Assembly (NCBI GenBank): GCA_037178625.1
Contig: CM074149.1
Coordinates: 434,001-498,000, forward strand
Reading direction: 5' to 3'
Length of the DNA: 64,000 nucleotides
From: Skeletonema tropicum
Lineage: Eukaryota > Bacillariophyta > Thalassiosirophyceae > Thalassiosirales > Thalassiosiraceae
Shown piece by piece: positions 20,408 through 30,886 of the stretch. The number at the start of each line of letters is the position of its first letter. Within the stretch, counting starts at the first letter, position 1. A model generated the notes under the pieces. The model was not told the origin of the DNA and did no database searches. It saw only the letters and a list, made by a program, of their open reading frames with translations. The translations under genes were made by a program, and so were the position numbers.

Positions 20408-20746
20408 TGACACAGGCTAATAGATGTGTAATGACAACGACGATGAATACAGTATTAATTTACGTATTTGGAGTAGTTGTGTGCTCTTCGAAGGAGAGAG
20501 CTGCTGCTAGCGGTTGAGCTTGCTCATGGAAGATGAGGGACTCAGAGCTACAGGACAGAATCGTACTAATTCCAAGACGTAGAACCTTAGTAACGATTCA
20601 CGAGGCTGACTACTTCCACGTAGTCAGAATCCCAGGCGGCATGCGTCAGGCATAGAGATCTCGATAAGCGATAGCTTAGCGAGCACGTATCCGTATGGTC
20701 ACAGATACATACGTACCTAAAGGTAGTATGCTACTTGACTATTACA
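20408..20746 (-). repeat. 3' LTR of gypsy element (339 bp)
   Basis: TGACACAGGC...GACTATTACA on the plus strand, matching 26453-26791. The inner side adjoins the polypurine tract. Confidence 0.96.
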
Positions 20747-20758
20747 CTCTCCCCCGTG
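20747..20758 (-). promoter_or_regulatory. Polypurine tract of gypsy element
   Basis: The minus strand reads CACGGGGGAGAG directly before the 3' LTR, the expected plus-strand primer. A second GGGGGAG lies at about 21028-21036, just after the pol stop. Confidence 0.75.
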
Positions 20759-21037
20759 CTGTTCGGATTAAACAGTGGGCTCAGTGAGAGAAAAACCCTG
20801 TGGGAAAAATTACTCTCATAGAGGAGTGCGTACGGTATTTACTTGAATACCGGTGACGTTTACGCGTAAGACTGTAAGACTGGTTTGCGACAAAAGACAC
20901 GAGAAGCCAAGGCTGACGTGTGTGTAAGCTTATGATAGGTTTTGATCAAATCAACTGTTGTCTAGTATGAAATAGTGTTGATGTGTTGGAATAATTCTTC
21001 TAATTTCTAGGTTATGAAAGCTGTACACTCCCCCAAG

Positions 21038-24000
21038 TTATTCATTATAACTTGCATCGTTGGCTTCTTCTGCCTCAAAGAAGGGGGTAAGTCGTCGGAT
21101 ATTGATTCGTTCATTGACGGAACCACGTTGAATACGGACAGTACCATTAGTAAAGACATTTGTGACCACATACGGACCCTCATTCTTGTCTAAAGCTTTG
21201 CGCTGCTTTTCACCATTGATCTCACTGATGATCAAGCACTTACTCCCTGGAACATAGTCGTATGGGAGACGCCTTTTGTTTTCTCTGGCGTTGTTCCTGT
21301 CCACGAGCTCTTGTCGGCGGCGACCTATCTCACTCCAGTCAGCGACGAACGGAATGTCAAATAACATATCACGTCCAAAAATTGCTTCACCAGGAGTAGC
21401 CTTGAGCACGGTGTGGTAAGTAGATCGAATTGCCCATGCAGCATTTGTGATAAATTGGTCAATTCGGTGGCCATCGACGGTATCATCGTCGTCGAGGCCC
21501 GAGGTGCGGAGCATGTCGTTAAAGACTCCGTGAACTCGTTCTAAAATCGCATTAGCTTGCGGATTCTTACTGGTAGTCGGCTTACGTCCAATCTGATACT
21601 GTTCACACAGATCCTTCAGATGCAGTTCGAATTCAGAACCATTATCACACACCAAATACTTCGGGCGCGGATAACGACTTAACCAGCATTTATTCAAGAG
21701 GTGGGAAACTGTAGCGGAAGTTTTATCAATGATTTCTACTTCGACAGTTTTTCCTGTCCGAGGACATTTCTTCTCGATCATCCTATTAGGGAGTTCGACT
21801 ATTTCGAACCATCCAGTAGCAGCGTCAATCATGGTTAAACACATGAAATCCATTTCAGTTCCATCCTTTGATTTAATTGTTGTTGGACCAATTAAATCGC
21901 AATGGAGCGTCTGCCATGGAACAACGATCGCATCCTTAGGAGGAAGTTGACCGTACTTACGCTTGCGTGCCTTAGATTTCTGACACCTGGGACAATATTT
22001 ACACAATCTACGGATTTGTGCACTCATGCCACGCCAATACATGACGGCGCCGATAGTACCTTCCATACGGTCAGTACCAGGATGTTGCAGATAGTGGTGA
22101 TACCACATAAGAACTTTAGATTGCAGCTTCTCAGGGATGATGAGCTTCGGACGAGCCGAAGGTCTGTCCTTTCGAACCAAGACAACAGTGTCGTCTATGA
22201 TCATCTTCTGATTACGATTGTCGGCACCAGGCCGTTCGAAAATGTGCTTCATCTTTGGATCTTCCCGTTGGGCATCTGCTATCTCCTTGACGGTGACTGG
22301 GTAAATTTCGTCGTCATCGGCTGCTGAATTTGCAAACACATGTGACATGCAATCCTTTGGCTCTATCACATCTTCTCTATCCAGAACACACTCATCATCG
22401 TTTTGATAATGAGAGAAGAGAGAGACCAGCTTATTCCACTTGCGGTGAGAATATTCAGACCTGAAGTTCCCTTTGCTGTCGAGTTCGTCTTCTGGATGAG
22501 GGTTGATTTTTGGGCAATAATCTAATCGACTAATGGCATCAGCAACGGTATTATCAACACCCTTGATGTACCTAATGTCGGCTCCATACTCATTGAGGAG
22601 TAGATTCCATCTCTGCACTCTGTCAGAGGTGCTGCCTAAGCTATCTCGAACGAGATTCTGATGATCTGTATAAATCACCAGCTTCTGTCCAAGCAGCATA
22701 CCTTTGAATTCTTTCAAGAGTTCGACGATAGAAAGCAATTCAAGTTCCGTCACAGTGTACTTCATTTGCGCGGCAGTTAACTTCCGGCTGAAAAAGGCAA
22801 TGGGACGGTTATTTTGCGTAATCACTCCCCCAAGCTGGCGAGTTGAAGCATCAGTAAAGATAGTGAACTCTTCACCGAAGTTCGGGTAGGCCAGGATAAC
22901 ATCTCGGGCGATTACCTTCTTGATCTCATCAAAAGCATCCTGATGAACCTGCTCCCACCGCCACGGCGGCTTCTTTTTGGTAGAGCGTTTAGTGGTTCCA
23001 CATTCTCCAACTAGATCAGTGAGTGGAGCGAGGAGCTGTGTTCTTGACACCCACAGGTCACGGTAATACTGAATAATACCGAGGCAACGTCGAAGATCTT
23101 TCACGTTACGAGGTGGTTTGAGAGCAAGGATAGCGGCGACTTTGGAATGTTGTGGTGCAATTCCTTGTTTGGTGAGATGATACCCAAGGTAATCAATCTC
23201 TACGGCTGCGAATTTACTTTTGGCTGCGTTGACTTGCAGACCAGCGTCGCTTAATTTTTGTAATACCACGTCGAGTTTCTCCAGGTGGTCTTCAAAGGTT
23301 CCTTTGGATAGGCAGAGCAAATCATCAATGTAAGCCTGCACGTAGTCCAACTCAGCAAAGAGTGAACTCATTTTACTTTGGAAGATGTCCGGGCTACAAG
23401 CAACTCCCATTGGAAGTCTTTTGTACCTGTAAATTCCCCAAGGAAATACAATGGCGCAAATCTTCATCGTCTCGAGATCAAGCTTCAAATGGTAATATCC
23501 CATATTGAGATCAATCGCTGAGGCAAAAGTAAAGCCTTCCATCTGTTGCAACATACCCGATACCTTAGGAAGCGGGAAGGGGCGTCGCACTAGCGCTTTG
23601 TTAAGCTGGCGGAAGTCGGAGAGGAAGCGGACTGTGCCGTCTGACTTAGGAATAATAAAAGATGGACTGAGCCAGTCTGCTTGTTGTACCTGCTCCAGAA
23701 CTCCTATATCAATTAAGCGTTGAAGTTCTTTCATAATTGTTTCTTTGTGTATCTGTGGGACATCAAACGGTCTACCACGGAACGGTTTCACATCTGGCTT
23801 AAGCTCAAAATGGACTTCCTCACCTTTCCATTCACCGAGAGATCCGCTAAACATCTTCTCATGTTTCTTGAGTAAGTTGAGTAGTTGAAGTCTCTGCATT
23901 CTGGAGAGATGAGAGCAATTTTCATCGACGATCTTTTCTAGATCGGCGGCTTCATACTTGGCATCCAAAATCTTGACGGCTCTATCAGTCTCCTCTTTAG

Positions 24001-24664
24001 TTGACTGAGGCTCTAGGGCTTCATTATAGATGTTCATCAAGACGTTTTCATCTTTGAATTCGTCCTTGTTTTTCATAGGACGGGAGATGCCATCAATTTC
24101 AAGGACTTTCTCTTTGAAATGCATAGTAACTCCCCAAGCATGAAGGGTTTTAACACCAATAATGGCGTCGTATTGAACGCTCCTCCTGTTGTGGATGCGT
24201 CTGATGTCAGCAGTACAAGACATAATCTTACTTTGAGAATACTCCGGAAGCAAGAAAGATAGTTCTGCGACTTCGCTTGTGTTGAACTGGCCATTGGACG
24301 TGGTCCACACATTTGGATGAGCTAGAGGTATAGGGTCAAAAGCCTTTACTTCTTCATCGGGCAGAAAGATGATGTCATCATCTGCACCGGAGTCAAGTAA
24401 TAAAACCAAGGGGCGTGAGTTACGGTTTCCCTTCTTGGTCAGGGACGCTGCGACAACAACAGTCTTAAGTCCATTTCCCCTGATTACTTTTTGACGAAGC
24501 GATGCGTGCATGTCTTTTACACCGCTCCAATCGGGTATGACACCTTTAATCGGCGAATGGTCAAGGTTATACAAATCAAAATCGATAGTATTAGGTTTCC
24601 TTCGTTTAACTGAACGTTCATAAGAATCAGATTCATTATTTAGTTTTAAGTTTCTATTTTCCAT
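21038..24664 (-). CDS. Gypsy Pol polyprotein: protease, RT, RNase H, integrase
   Basis: 1,208 aa. An aspartic protease motif LLLDSGADDD is at about 88-97. Reverse transcriptase spans about 315-500 with SAIDLNMGYYHL and YIDD at 445-448. RNase H residues are D605 (FTDAS), E642, D667 (YTDHQN) and D709. The integrase zinc site is H857/H861 with C891/C894, and the integrase core is D923, D1007 and E1042 (D-D-35-E). The C-terminal tail ends in VTNVFTNGTVRIQRGSVNERINIRR. All catalytic residues are present. The ATG at 24664 is 21 bp after the gag stop, so Pol may arise by reinitiation or recoding. It copies and integrates the element. Confidence 0.95.
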   Translation of the reverse strand: MENRNLKLNNESDSYERSVKRRKPNTIDFDLYNLDHSPIKGVIPDWSGVKDMHASLRQKVIRGNGLKTVVVAASLTKKGNRNSRPLVLLLDSGADDDIIFLPDEEVKAFDPIPLAHPNVWTTSNGQFNTSEVAELSFLLPEYSQSKIMSCTADIRRIHNRRSVQYDAIIGVKTLHAWGVTMHFKEKVLEIDGISRPMKNKDEFKDENVLMNIYNEALEPQSTKEETDRAVKILDAKYEAADLEKIVDENCSHLSRMQRLQLLNLLKKHEKMFSGSLGEWKGEEVHFELKPDVKPFRGRPFDVPQIHKETIMKELQRLIDIGVLEQVQQADWLSPSFIIPKSDGTVRFLSDFRQLNKALVRRPFPLPKVSGMLQQMEGFTFASAIDLNMGYYHLKLDLETMKICAIVFPWGIYRYKRLPMGVACSPDIFQSKMSSLFAELDYVQAYIDDLLCLSKGTFEDHLEKLDVVLQKLSDAGLQVNAAKSKFAAVEIDYLGYHLTKQGIAPQHSKVAAILALKPPRNVKDLRRCLGIIQYYRDLWVSRTQLLAPLTDLVGECGTTKRSTKKKPPWRWEQVHQDAFDEIKKVIARDVILAYPNFGEEFTIFTDASTRQLGGVITQNNRPIAFFSRKLTAAQMKYTVTELELLSIVELLKEFKGMLLGQKLVIYTDHQNLVRDSLGSTSDRVQRWNLLLNEYGADIRYIKGVDNTVADAISRLDYCPKINPHPEDELDSKGNFRSEYSHRKWNKLVSLFSHYQNDDECVLDREDVIEPKDCMSHVFANSAADDDEIYPVTVKEIADAQREDPKMKHIFERPGADNRNQKMIIDDTVVLVRKDRPSARPKLIIPEKLQSKVLMWYHHYLQHPGTDRMEGTIGAVMYWRGMSAQIRRLCKYCPRCQKSKARKRKYGQLPPKDAIVVPWQTLHCDLIGPTTIKSKDGTEMDFMCLTMIDAATGWFEIVELPNRMIEKKCPRTGKTVEVEIIDKTSATVSHLLNKCWLSRYPRPKYLVCDNGSEFELHLKDLCEQYQIGRKPTTSKNPQANAILERVHGVFNDMLRTSGLDDDDTVDGHRIDQFITNAAWAIRSTYHTVLKATPGEAIFGRDMLFDIPFVADWSEIGRRRQELVDRNNARENKRRLPYDYVPGSKCLIISEINGEKQRKALDKNEGPYVVTNVFTNGTVRIQRGSVNERINIRRLTPFFEAEEANDASYNE

Positions 24665-24685
24665 TCGAGTGTCGGACCCAATGAT

Positions 24686-26338
24686 TCAATAGTCATCTCG
24701 ACGGCGATAGCTACGGCTGCGTCGATGGTATTCAGGACTACGAGAGCGAGACCTAGAGCGAGAACGAGAGCGCTCACGTCGGTCATGCCTGTAATGATCA
24801 CGGCCGCCACCACCAGAACGCATGTCTCTGAGTGCGGCTGCAATTTCGCTTTTGATGAGGTCCTTCACAGATCCTTCTTCTTTTTCGTGATCGCGTAGTT
24901 GACGGTTTTCACCATCACGCCTCTTCTTTTGACCATTGACTTCGTAGTTGCGGCATTTATTCGTAGGATGGGTAAACCAAGCGTTGACTCCATTCTTCTG
25001 ACAGTTGCCACACCCACCTTCTTTGGGATTTTCAGGCGTAGGTTTAGTACTTGGATTGCCACCACCACCACCTCCACCGCCACCTCCACCATTCTTCTTC
25101 TGGTTTCTAGGGTTGGGGTTGGAAGCTCCGTTCTTGGTAGACTTATCCTTTTCGTTTGAAGCGCGTTGGGTCTTCTGCTGAACCAAGATGGCGTCAATGC
25201 GAGCGACCAAAGGCTCCAGCTCTGTTTCAAGTGGACGATTTGGAGACGTCACTCGAAGAGAATCCCTAACCTCTCTGGGCATGCTGGCCAAGACAATCTT
25301 GCACAGCTCCACTTCGTTGTAGGGAACGTTGGCACGTGGAATACTATCGTTGTCCGCGTACTGTTCATCATCTTTGTAGGTGGTAAGGAGACGTAGATAT
25401 TGATTGATTGCTGTGATCATCCCTACCCACTCCTTGCATGTGAATGCACGATGGAATTTAATGTTGGATTCCAAGTAGCTTCTGGTTGCTTCCGCGAGGC
25501 CGTAACCATGTTGCTCGACTAACAATAAATTAGCGCACTTGAGAATATCCTTAAGAGTTTTCAAACGAGGCCCTGTTTCTGTTTGAGTGCAGAGCATCGC
25601 TTTACGACACATCACGTAGTCTGATGTTTCGTCTTTGTCATCGAAGACCGTCCCTGTGTAAGACATCAGAGGGATCATTATTTTGGAAGAGTCCATGGCG
25701 TCCTTGCAAAATGCATGGTTGACTGCCCTCCACTTCGTCACTTGGTGCGGCGCACCCTGATTGAAGTAGTTGTCGATGATGACAGCGAATTTCTTATCGA
25801 AATGACCCATGAGCTTTCCAAGCATACCTCCTGCACGTTCTGCATTATCATTCAGAGCGTTCACATGATGGCTGATTTGCTTTTTATGCTGCGATAGTGT
25901 CTTTTTCAATTCGTCGATGTCCTTCTTAGCGAGAGGATCACCGGTGATACCGTTGAATTTGTTTGCGATGTCGGCTTCTAGCTCGGACGCTTTTCGTTGG
26001 TTGGAGATGAGTTGAGTCATGAGCTTCTTCTCGTGGTCGTCCCAACCAAGCTCGAAGATTAGACTTTCATATTCGATGAGTTTGAGTACCATGTAGGTGT
26101 GTTGTCCAACATTATGTGGAAGGGAATAGTACGTTACCGTAGTTTTGGCATGATTAGTTGATCCGCCATCGATAGTCCATTTCCGACCATTGGCAATCTT
26201 GGCAACTGGAAAGATGGGAAAGACGACTTTGTCTTTATCCTCGATGTATCCACGAGTTACCTGAGATTCTTTTGGCCGTTTGTCCTCGGTGAGAGTGTTG
26301 TAGGCCAAGTAAATTGAAGCTAATTCATTTTGCGACAT
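24686..26338 (-). CDS. Gypsy Gag with zinc knuckle and RS-rich tail
   Basis: 550 aa, first gene of the element. The N-terminal part is helical and capsid-like. A long glycine run (about 415-426) is followed by a zinc-knuckle-like C-x(2)-C-x(10)-H-x(4)-C at about 443-462 (CGNCQ...THPTNKC). The C-terminus has repeated RS dipeptides (about 520-535), unusual for Gag but consistent with nucleic acid binding. It would form the retrotransposon particle in the cytoplasm. The frame is unbroken. Confidence 0.85.
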   Translation of the reverse strand: MSQNELASIYLAYNTLTEDKRPKESQVTRGYIEDKDKVVFPIFPVAKIANGRKWTIDGGSTNHAKTTVTYYSLPHNVGQHTYMVLKLIEYESLIFELGWDDHEKKLMTQLISNQRKASELEADIANKFNGITGDPLAKKDIDELKKTLSQHKKQISHHVNALNDNAERAGGMLGKLMGHFDKKFAVIIDNYFNQGAPHQVTKWRAVNHAFCKDAMDSSKIMIPLMSYTGTVFDDKDETSDYVMCRKAMLCTQTETGPRLKTLKDILKCANLLLVEQHGYGLAEATRSYLESNIKFHRAFTCKEWVGMITAINQYLRLLTTYKDDEQYADNDSIPRANVPYNEVELCKIVLASMPREVRDSLRVTSPNRPLETELEPLVARIDAILVQQKTQRASNEKDKSTKNGASNPNPRNQKKNGGGGGGGGGGGNPSTKPTPENPKEGGCGNCQKNGVNAWFTHPTNKCRNYEVNGQKKRRDGENRQLRDHEKEEGSVKDLIKSEIAAALRDMRSGGGGRDHYRHDRRERSRSRSRSRSRSPEYHRRSRSYRRRDDY

Positions 26339-26452
26339 GATAATGATCAGTCCTTCTGATATTTCACCAGGATGGAAGATTCTTCTCGTTTCGAGGTATC
26401 TGGTAGCTTTCTGCGGTGCTTGTCGACGAGAGCACTTGTTATTTTAAAATAA

Positions 26453-26791
26453 TGACACAGGCTAATAGATGTGTAATGACAACGACGATGAATACAGTAT
26501 TAATTTACGTATTTGGAGTAGTTGTGTGCTCTTCGAAGGAGAGAGCTGCTGCTAGCGGTTGAGCTTGCTCATGGAAGATGAGGGACTCAGAGCTACAGGA
26601 CAGAATCGTACTAATTCCAAGACGTAGAACCTTAGTAACGATTCACGAGGCTGACTACTTCCACGTAGTCAGAATCCCAGGCGGCATGCGTCAGGCATAG
26701 AGATCTCGATAAGCGATAGCTTAGCGAGCACGTATCCGTATGGTCACAGATACATACGTACCTAAAGGTAGTATGCTACTTGACTATTACA
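26453..26791 (-). repeat. 5' LTR of gypsy element (339 bp)
   Basis: Matches the left LTR base for base as far as I can see. The adjoining interior (AACAAGTTATTTTAAAATAA type, 26430-26452) is self-complementary and shows no standard TGG primer site, so the primer is unclear. Confidence 0.95.
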
Positions 26792-26956
26792 ACCAGAGCT
26801 AGCAGTAGCAGACGCATCATTTGTGTTCCTACGAAATCATTATGATTTATTGGTAACGGGCAAGAGGGAAAAGAAGCTGAAAGGGTGTATATATTTTTTC
26901 ATCCATGTTTTTTTCAGTGGCAGCGTATAGCTCAATGTCTGCTTCTGCACATACAG

Positions 26957-27943
26957 CTAACAGCAGTTGAGGGAACGCTGAACGCGGTCGCTGCATGAGA
27001 GATCATGAAAGTCTTGATCTTTGCACCATATCTCATGTAGAGATGAGCTTGGTGAAACTACATGACCTTCATGACCTCTTTTCTTCTGTTGCTTCCAAGG
27101 AGAGGATCTGTTTGATACCTTGTGAGTTTTCACTGAAATGGCCACACTTATTTCGTCCACATTGTCTCCTTCTACCTGTGTCTTTTCCTTGTCGGCGAGA
27201 GTTTGTAACCTTGACCTCGCCGCTGCTATCTTCGAGGGGTGATCAAAGTCGTAGCATTCCATAATGACCAGTACAAATGCTCCGAGTAGATCTTTGTTTC
27301 TGTTGGTAGTTTTATTGTCTTGAATATAGAGGCGAGCGATGGTGCTCGTACGCTGCGTGGAGAAGTAGAAGTCTCGCACAGCAAGCTCGGTCAGGTAGAA
27401 GTCTCGCACAGCAAGCTCGGTCAGATACTTCATCTCATGCACGAGAAAACCCCATTCCGCCTCAAGCATGTCGACATAAGCGTAAGGCAAGAGCAAGGAA
27501 AGGAGTGACGTACCAACTTGATGGGCGGTTGGAGCGTGACAACGCCAAGAGAGGCCACTTAGCAATGTACGTTTCATGTCCTCGATCTCCTGAGCAGAGT
27601 AGATATGGCGGCACATTTCGGCAAGCACTTCACTTGAAACGACCGTCTTCTCGTTGAGCTTGATGGAGGCGTACAAGGCGGTAACTGTGAGAAGCTGGAA
27701 CTTCCTTTGATCTCTGAGGGCCTCATCGGACACCCGTGCAGCATCTTCGGAGTTGCTAGGCATGGATAGGGATCGGTCGACCATCTCCATCGCCGAGGCC
27801 ACTGTTTCTCGCGAGAAGCGACAGTGATCAACGATGTTGTAGCACCAATCCACCAACTTCATTCGATCGCCGGCAGTGATCATGGTGGGATCAGAGGGAT
27901 TGAGATACTCCTCATAAGAAGCATGAATAAGAGGTGAACTCAC
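26957..27943 (-). CDS. Diatom-specific-type cyclin, open copy
   Basis: Open frame of 328 codons. The cyclin box at about 24-145 has GDRMKLVDWCYNIVDHC, FSRETVASAMEMVDR, LLTVTALYASIKLNEKT and LSWRCHAPTAHQVG. Diatoms have a large lineage-specific cyclin group (dsCYC) of this compact form, proposed to link nutrients and light to CDK control. The first codon is GTG inside GTGAGT, which looks like a splice donor, so it is not a normal start. The first in-frame ATG is at 27883. A plausible upstream exon starts with ATG at 28013 but reads into this region in another frame. A 30-bp tandem duplication at about 27365-27424 repeats YLTELAVRDF in frame and is absent from the broken copy at 3532. The C-terminus has a basic KQQKKRGHEGH stretch. 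Confidence 0.75.
   Translation of the reverse strand: MSSPLIHASYEEYLNPSDPTMITAGDRMKLVDWCYNIVDHCRFSRETVASAMEMVDRSLSMPSNSEDAARVSDEALRDQRKFQLLTVTALYASIKLNEKTVVSSEVLAEMCRHIYSAQEIEDMKRTLLSGLSWRCHAPTAHQVGTSLLSLLLPYAYVDMLEAEWGFLVHEMKYLTELAVRDFYLTELAVRDFYFSTQRTSTIARLYIQDNKTTNRNKDLLGAFVLVIMECYDFDHPSKIAAARSRLQTLADKEKTQVEGDNVDEISVAISVKTHKVSNRSSPWKQQKKRGHEGHVVSPSSSLHEIWCKDQDFHDLSCSDRVQRSLNCC
27365..27424. repeat. 30-bp in-frame tandem duplication within cyclin gene
   Basis: GTAGAAGTCTCGCACAGCAA plus CTCGGTCAG occurs twice in succession. The sister gene has it once, so the duplication arose after the locus was copied. Confidence 0.9.
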
Positions 27944-29116
27944 TTTGGATCATGGCAGTGAGGGTGTCAGCAACAGCCCTTGTGTTTCTGGATAGATTCT
28001 TTGTTGGCTTCATGGTCTTCGAGGATTGCTGTTTGTTGTTTGTGGCTTGGATTCTTTTTATGGGAATATGGAGAGATATGGAGGTTGATAGACTAGAGTG
28101 AAGAGCCTGCATACAAGTCACAAGTCCAACGCTCCTTGATATGAATGAAATAACATTCTCATTACATATTAAGCGAAGCATCCTAAGCACTGACAAGCGC
28201 TGAGATGAACACAATAAAACTAAGAGCCCATTCTCTTAGTAAGGCATAACAAGTATGTAGCTCCTAGATTGTCACTCCAACGGTTTGTGAATGTTGAATG
28301 GGCTTAATGTACTCCAGCCATCTAGGAGATGGAGGTTCAAGAAAATACTCCTGCAAAACGGGACACAACTCCCGATCCCAAACCTCGGCACTCCAGTTCC
28401 TCTGTCAGAGCAAGCGTTTCTTCCCGAGTGAAATGAAGTGGCCTCGAAGAACCTCTAGCTAACAATGATGACCACGTCACACGTTGATAGTGGCAACCTT
28501 GTACTTCCAAACGGCAGGCGAGAGCCGGAAATCTCATATCATTTCCGGATGCTTGACTGCCTTGTCGAGGCAAACAGAACCATCTTATCGAACAAAGTGA
28601 ATAAAGATCCAACCATTAGGGAGGCATAGTTTGGCTAAACTGCAAGTATAAGCTTAGGATAACAGGCGGAGCCCAACTTGCCCAAAGCGTAAAACTTCGC
28701 ATTGAATACTCCAGTCGAAAGATGTTCTATCAGGTCGAACGATGACAATAACTACACTACTGTTGTGTGTGGGAAAGGTGTCAATGGTTGATGGAATGGG
28801 CAACCCCCGGGAATTGTCGACTCTCCATGCCTTCGCTGAGTGGGAAACCCTGGGGCCTGGGGCTGGGGATTATCGCCTCTCTAGGATGCGAAGTCTCTCG
28901 GCAAGGAATTGCGGGGGTTGCCAGGTGCCCTGCCCCTTTGGCTTGGGTCAGTAATTCGCAATACCAGCGTACAAAATTTATAGCGATAATAAGTGTTCGG
29001 TCTCCTTGCTTTGTTCCAAAACAAATATGTGAGCGCGACCTACCGGTGTGACACTACATTTTTTCCACGTCGATGCCGTGAGTGTACTTTAGATACTGCA
29101 GTACTTATCGTACCAT
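27944..29116. other. Cyclin upstream region and spacer, duplicate of 4490-5704
   Basis: Contains the possible first coding segment of the cyclin (ATG at 28013, minus strand) and a spacer nearly identical to 4490-5704, with small indels. No other gene is convincing. The GC-rich block lies at about 28800-28950. Confidence 0.5.
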
Positions 29117-29478
29117 AACATCGGAGTAATTTTAATGGCGATACTGAAAGGCCTCTTTTACTGAAATGCTGCTACTGAAGGCATTGTGACCTTGCTCATC
29201 GCCTGATTCTTCTCGCGAAGTCGCACCGTCATCGCCGGCTGGCTGGCACTTTTGCTTGACTCAAACACCACCAGCCACCAGTGCTGAGTCCTTCAAGTGA
29301 CTCAGACATGTGTCTGAAAATCCTGTGGAGAGTGTCAAAACACGTCGTCAGCTGGGCTCTATATATATCCGGCCGAGGAGGAGGCCTTTGCTTTGCGGTA
29401 CATCACGATTGGGTCTCTTTTGGTAGGGGCTCGCTTTAAGTATTCATTTGGTGAGCAGTATCCTACTTAAGAAACATT
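29117..29478 (+). promoter_or_regulatory. Upstream region of ankyrin copy 3, best uninterrupted reference
   Basis: Runs without a break from AACATCGGAGTAATT through CTCTATATATATCCGGCCGAGG to GGTGAGCAGTATCCTA. It therefore shows the original order of blocks that are split by three insertions before ankyrin gene 2. CTATATATATCC is a TATA-like element about 40 bp before CTTTGCGGTACATCACGATT. It is itself cut off from its gene by the 2.4-kb insert. Confidence 0.6.
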
Positions 29479-29673
29479 CTGGACAACTCCGAATGTCAGG
29501 AACGCATGAATACTAATGGGAGTCCACCAGGAACGGAGACTACCCAGTAGCCACGTAATTAAAGTGGGTACAGAAATAACCTAAAGGCCCGTATTTTAGT
29601 GGAAGACTCACGTGCATAGTAAATAAACCTAAGAAAACCACACGGCGGGAAGAAACCCGAGCTAAGCAAATTA

Positions 29674-30187
29674 ATAAGCCCAGACAGACCTCAAATCCGT
29701 CGGCCGGGCCCATTTTTTTTAGACCTCCACCATGACGGCCGCCTAATAAGCCCCTATATTTTATTCTCGATAACTTTTATTATGAAGCAGATATATACTA
29801 TACCATTGATACTTACCTGTAGAGTATGTTTAGGAGAGCATATGGTATCAAAGAATCGTAGTAATATCTTATTTTCTCGCCGAGATATGCATTTTGGGGT
29901 TTACTATGAGCTTGTCTAACTTTACTGATGGACAAATTTGGCAGGCATGCCCATAGTAAACCCCAAAATGCATATCTCGGCGAGAAAATAAGATATAAGT
30001 ACGATTCTTGGATACCATATGATCTCATAAGTATACTCTACAGGTCTGCATCATTGGTTTAGCATATATCTCCGTTATAGTAGAAATTAAAGTTATGGGC
30101 TAGTCAGGCGGCCGCCATGGTGGAGGTCTCTAAAAAATGGGCCCGGCCGACGAATTGGTGGCGGGAACGGAGACTGTCTGGGCTTAT
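29674..30187. repeat. Foldback with arms of about 245 bp
   Basis: ATAAGCCCAGACAG at 29674-29687 is inverted at 30174-30187. GGCCGGGCCCATTTTTT, GACCTCCACCATG and CTTATTTTCTCGCCGAGATA are all mirrored in order towards a short loop near 29930. Arms are imperfect in the outer part and nearly exact in the inner ~60 bp. This is foldback-transposon-like and would form a strong hairpin in RNA. Confidence 0.85.
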
Positions 30188-30256
30188 AAGTACTCACAGT
30201 AAAAACACTACAAACTTTTATTACATTACTTATCAGCTGTTTTCAAAGCCTCGATT

Positions 30257-30886
30257 TTAATATAAAGGACCTACATCCAACTTTTGATTATTGAACATAT
30301 TCCTACATTCGTCTTCTGTGTAGTTGCCGTTCGCCACAAGCAGCCTCTTGATAATAGACTTCGCAAATTTAATTGCAACTTTTGATGCGGTGCTCTTGGC
30401 GTGCTTGAGCCACTTAGTACGTGCAACAAATTCACCAGGAGTAGTACCTCTTGGTACTTTGGATCGAAGGAAAACATCCTTCTCCGCACATTCAGCAACC
30501 TCCTCCATGCCCTCAAAAACTGATGTTGCAATAAGTCTAAGCTTCCGAAGGTTACCCTTCCTCTTCTGAGAATCAGATTGTGCGACAGGCAAGAAGTGAT
30601 CAGGATGGAAAGTTACATTACACCACACCACCTCTTGCACAAAGGCGCCACAATTCATTCGTCTAAGAAGCGTCTCCCAATCAATCGTACGCTTTGGGGA
30701 CATGAGTTCGTCATTCACATTCTTAGTACTACCGTTTGTGACAGCAGTCGTTGCAGTAGCGGCAGCTGCCACTTCGGGTGTAGATGCCTTGCGTTTCTTG
30801 GTGGTAGGTGACGGAGTACCAGGAGGGCACACATGGTGCACGATAGTGTCAATTCCAGATAACGCTTGGGATAGGAGCTTTTCCAT
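30257..30886 (-). CDS. Unrecognised basic protein in 2.4-kb insert
   Basis: 209 aa with a proper ATG. I do not recognise the family. There is a nuclear-localisation-like TKKRKAST (about 29-36), an alanine/threonine-rich linker (39-52), then a helical, Lys/Arg-rich C-terminal half with a cluster KHAKSTASKVAIKFAKSIIKR. It ends 70 bp right of the foldback and points towards it. The position inside an insert suggests a transposon-encoded DNA-binding or accessory protein, but this is inference. Confidence 0.5.
   Translation of the reverse strand: MEKLLSQALSGIDTIVHHVCPPGTPSPTTKKRKASTPEVAAAATATTAVTNGSTKNVNDELMSPKRTIDWETLLRRMNCGAFVQEVVWCNVTFHPDHFLPVAQSDSQKRKGNLRKLRLIATSVFEGMEEVAECAEKDVFLRSKVPRGTTPGEFVARTKWLKHAKSTASKVAIKFAKSIIKRLLVANGNYTEDECRNMFNNQKLDVGPLY

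Larger units (their letters stand above)
20408..26791 (-). mobile_element. Complete Ty3/gypsy LTR retrotransposon (6,384 bp)
   Basis: 339-bp LTRs at 20408-20746 and 26453-26791 show no difference that I can find. The element is flanked by the 5-bp duplication ACCAG (20403-20407 and 26792-26796). The uninterrupted site GTAGACCAGAGCTAGCAG is present at 3364 and 32691. It reads on the minus strand in the order LTR, gag, pol (PR-RT-RH-IN), polypurine tract, LTR. The gypsy domain order with integrase last and intact frames suggest a recently active element of the diatom GyDi type. Confidence 0.96.

Noticed and set aside
20900..21040. Second GGGGGAG tract as a true central polypurine tract
   Set aside because: It lies after the pol stop and not centrally. 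It may be a duplicate primer, but nothing else supports it.
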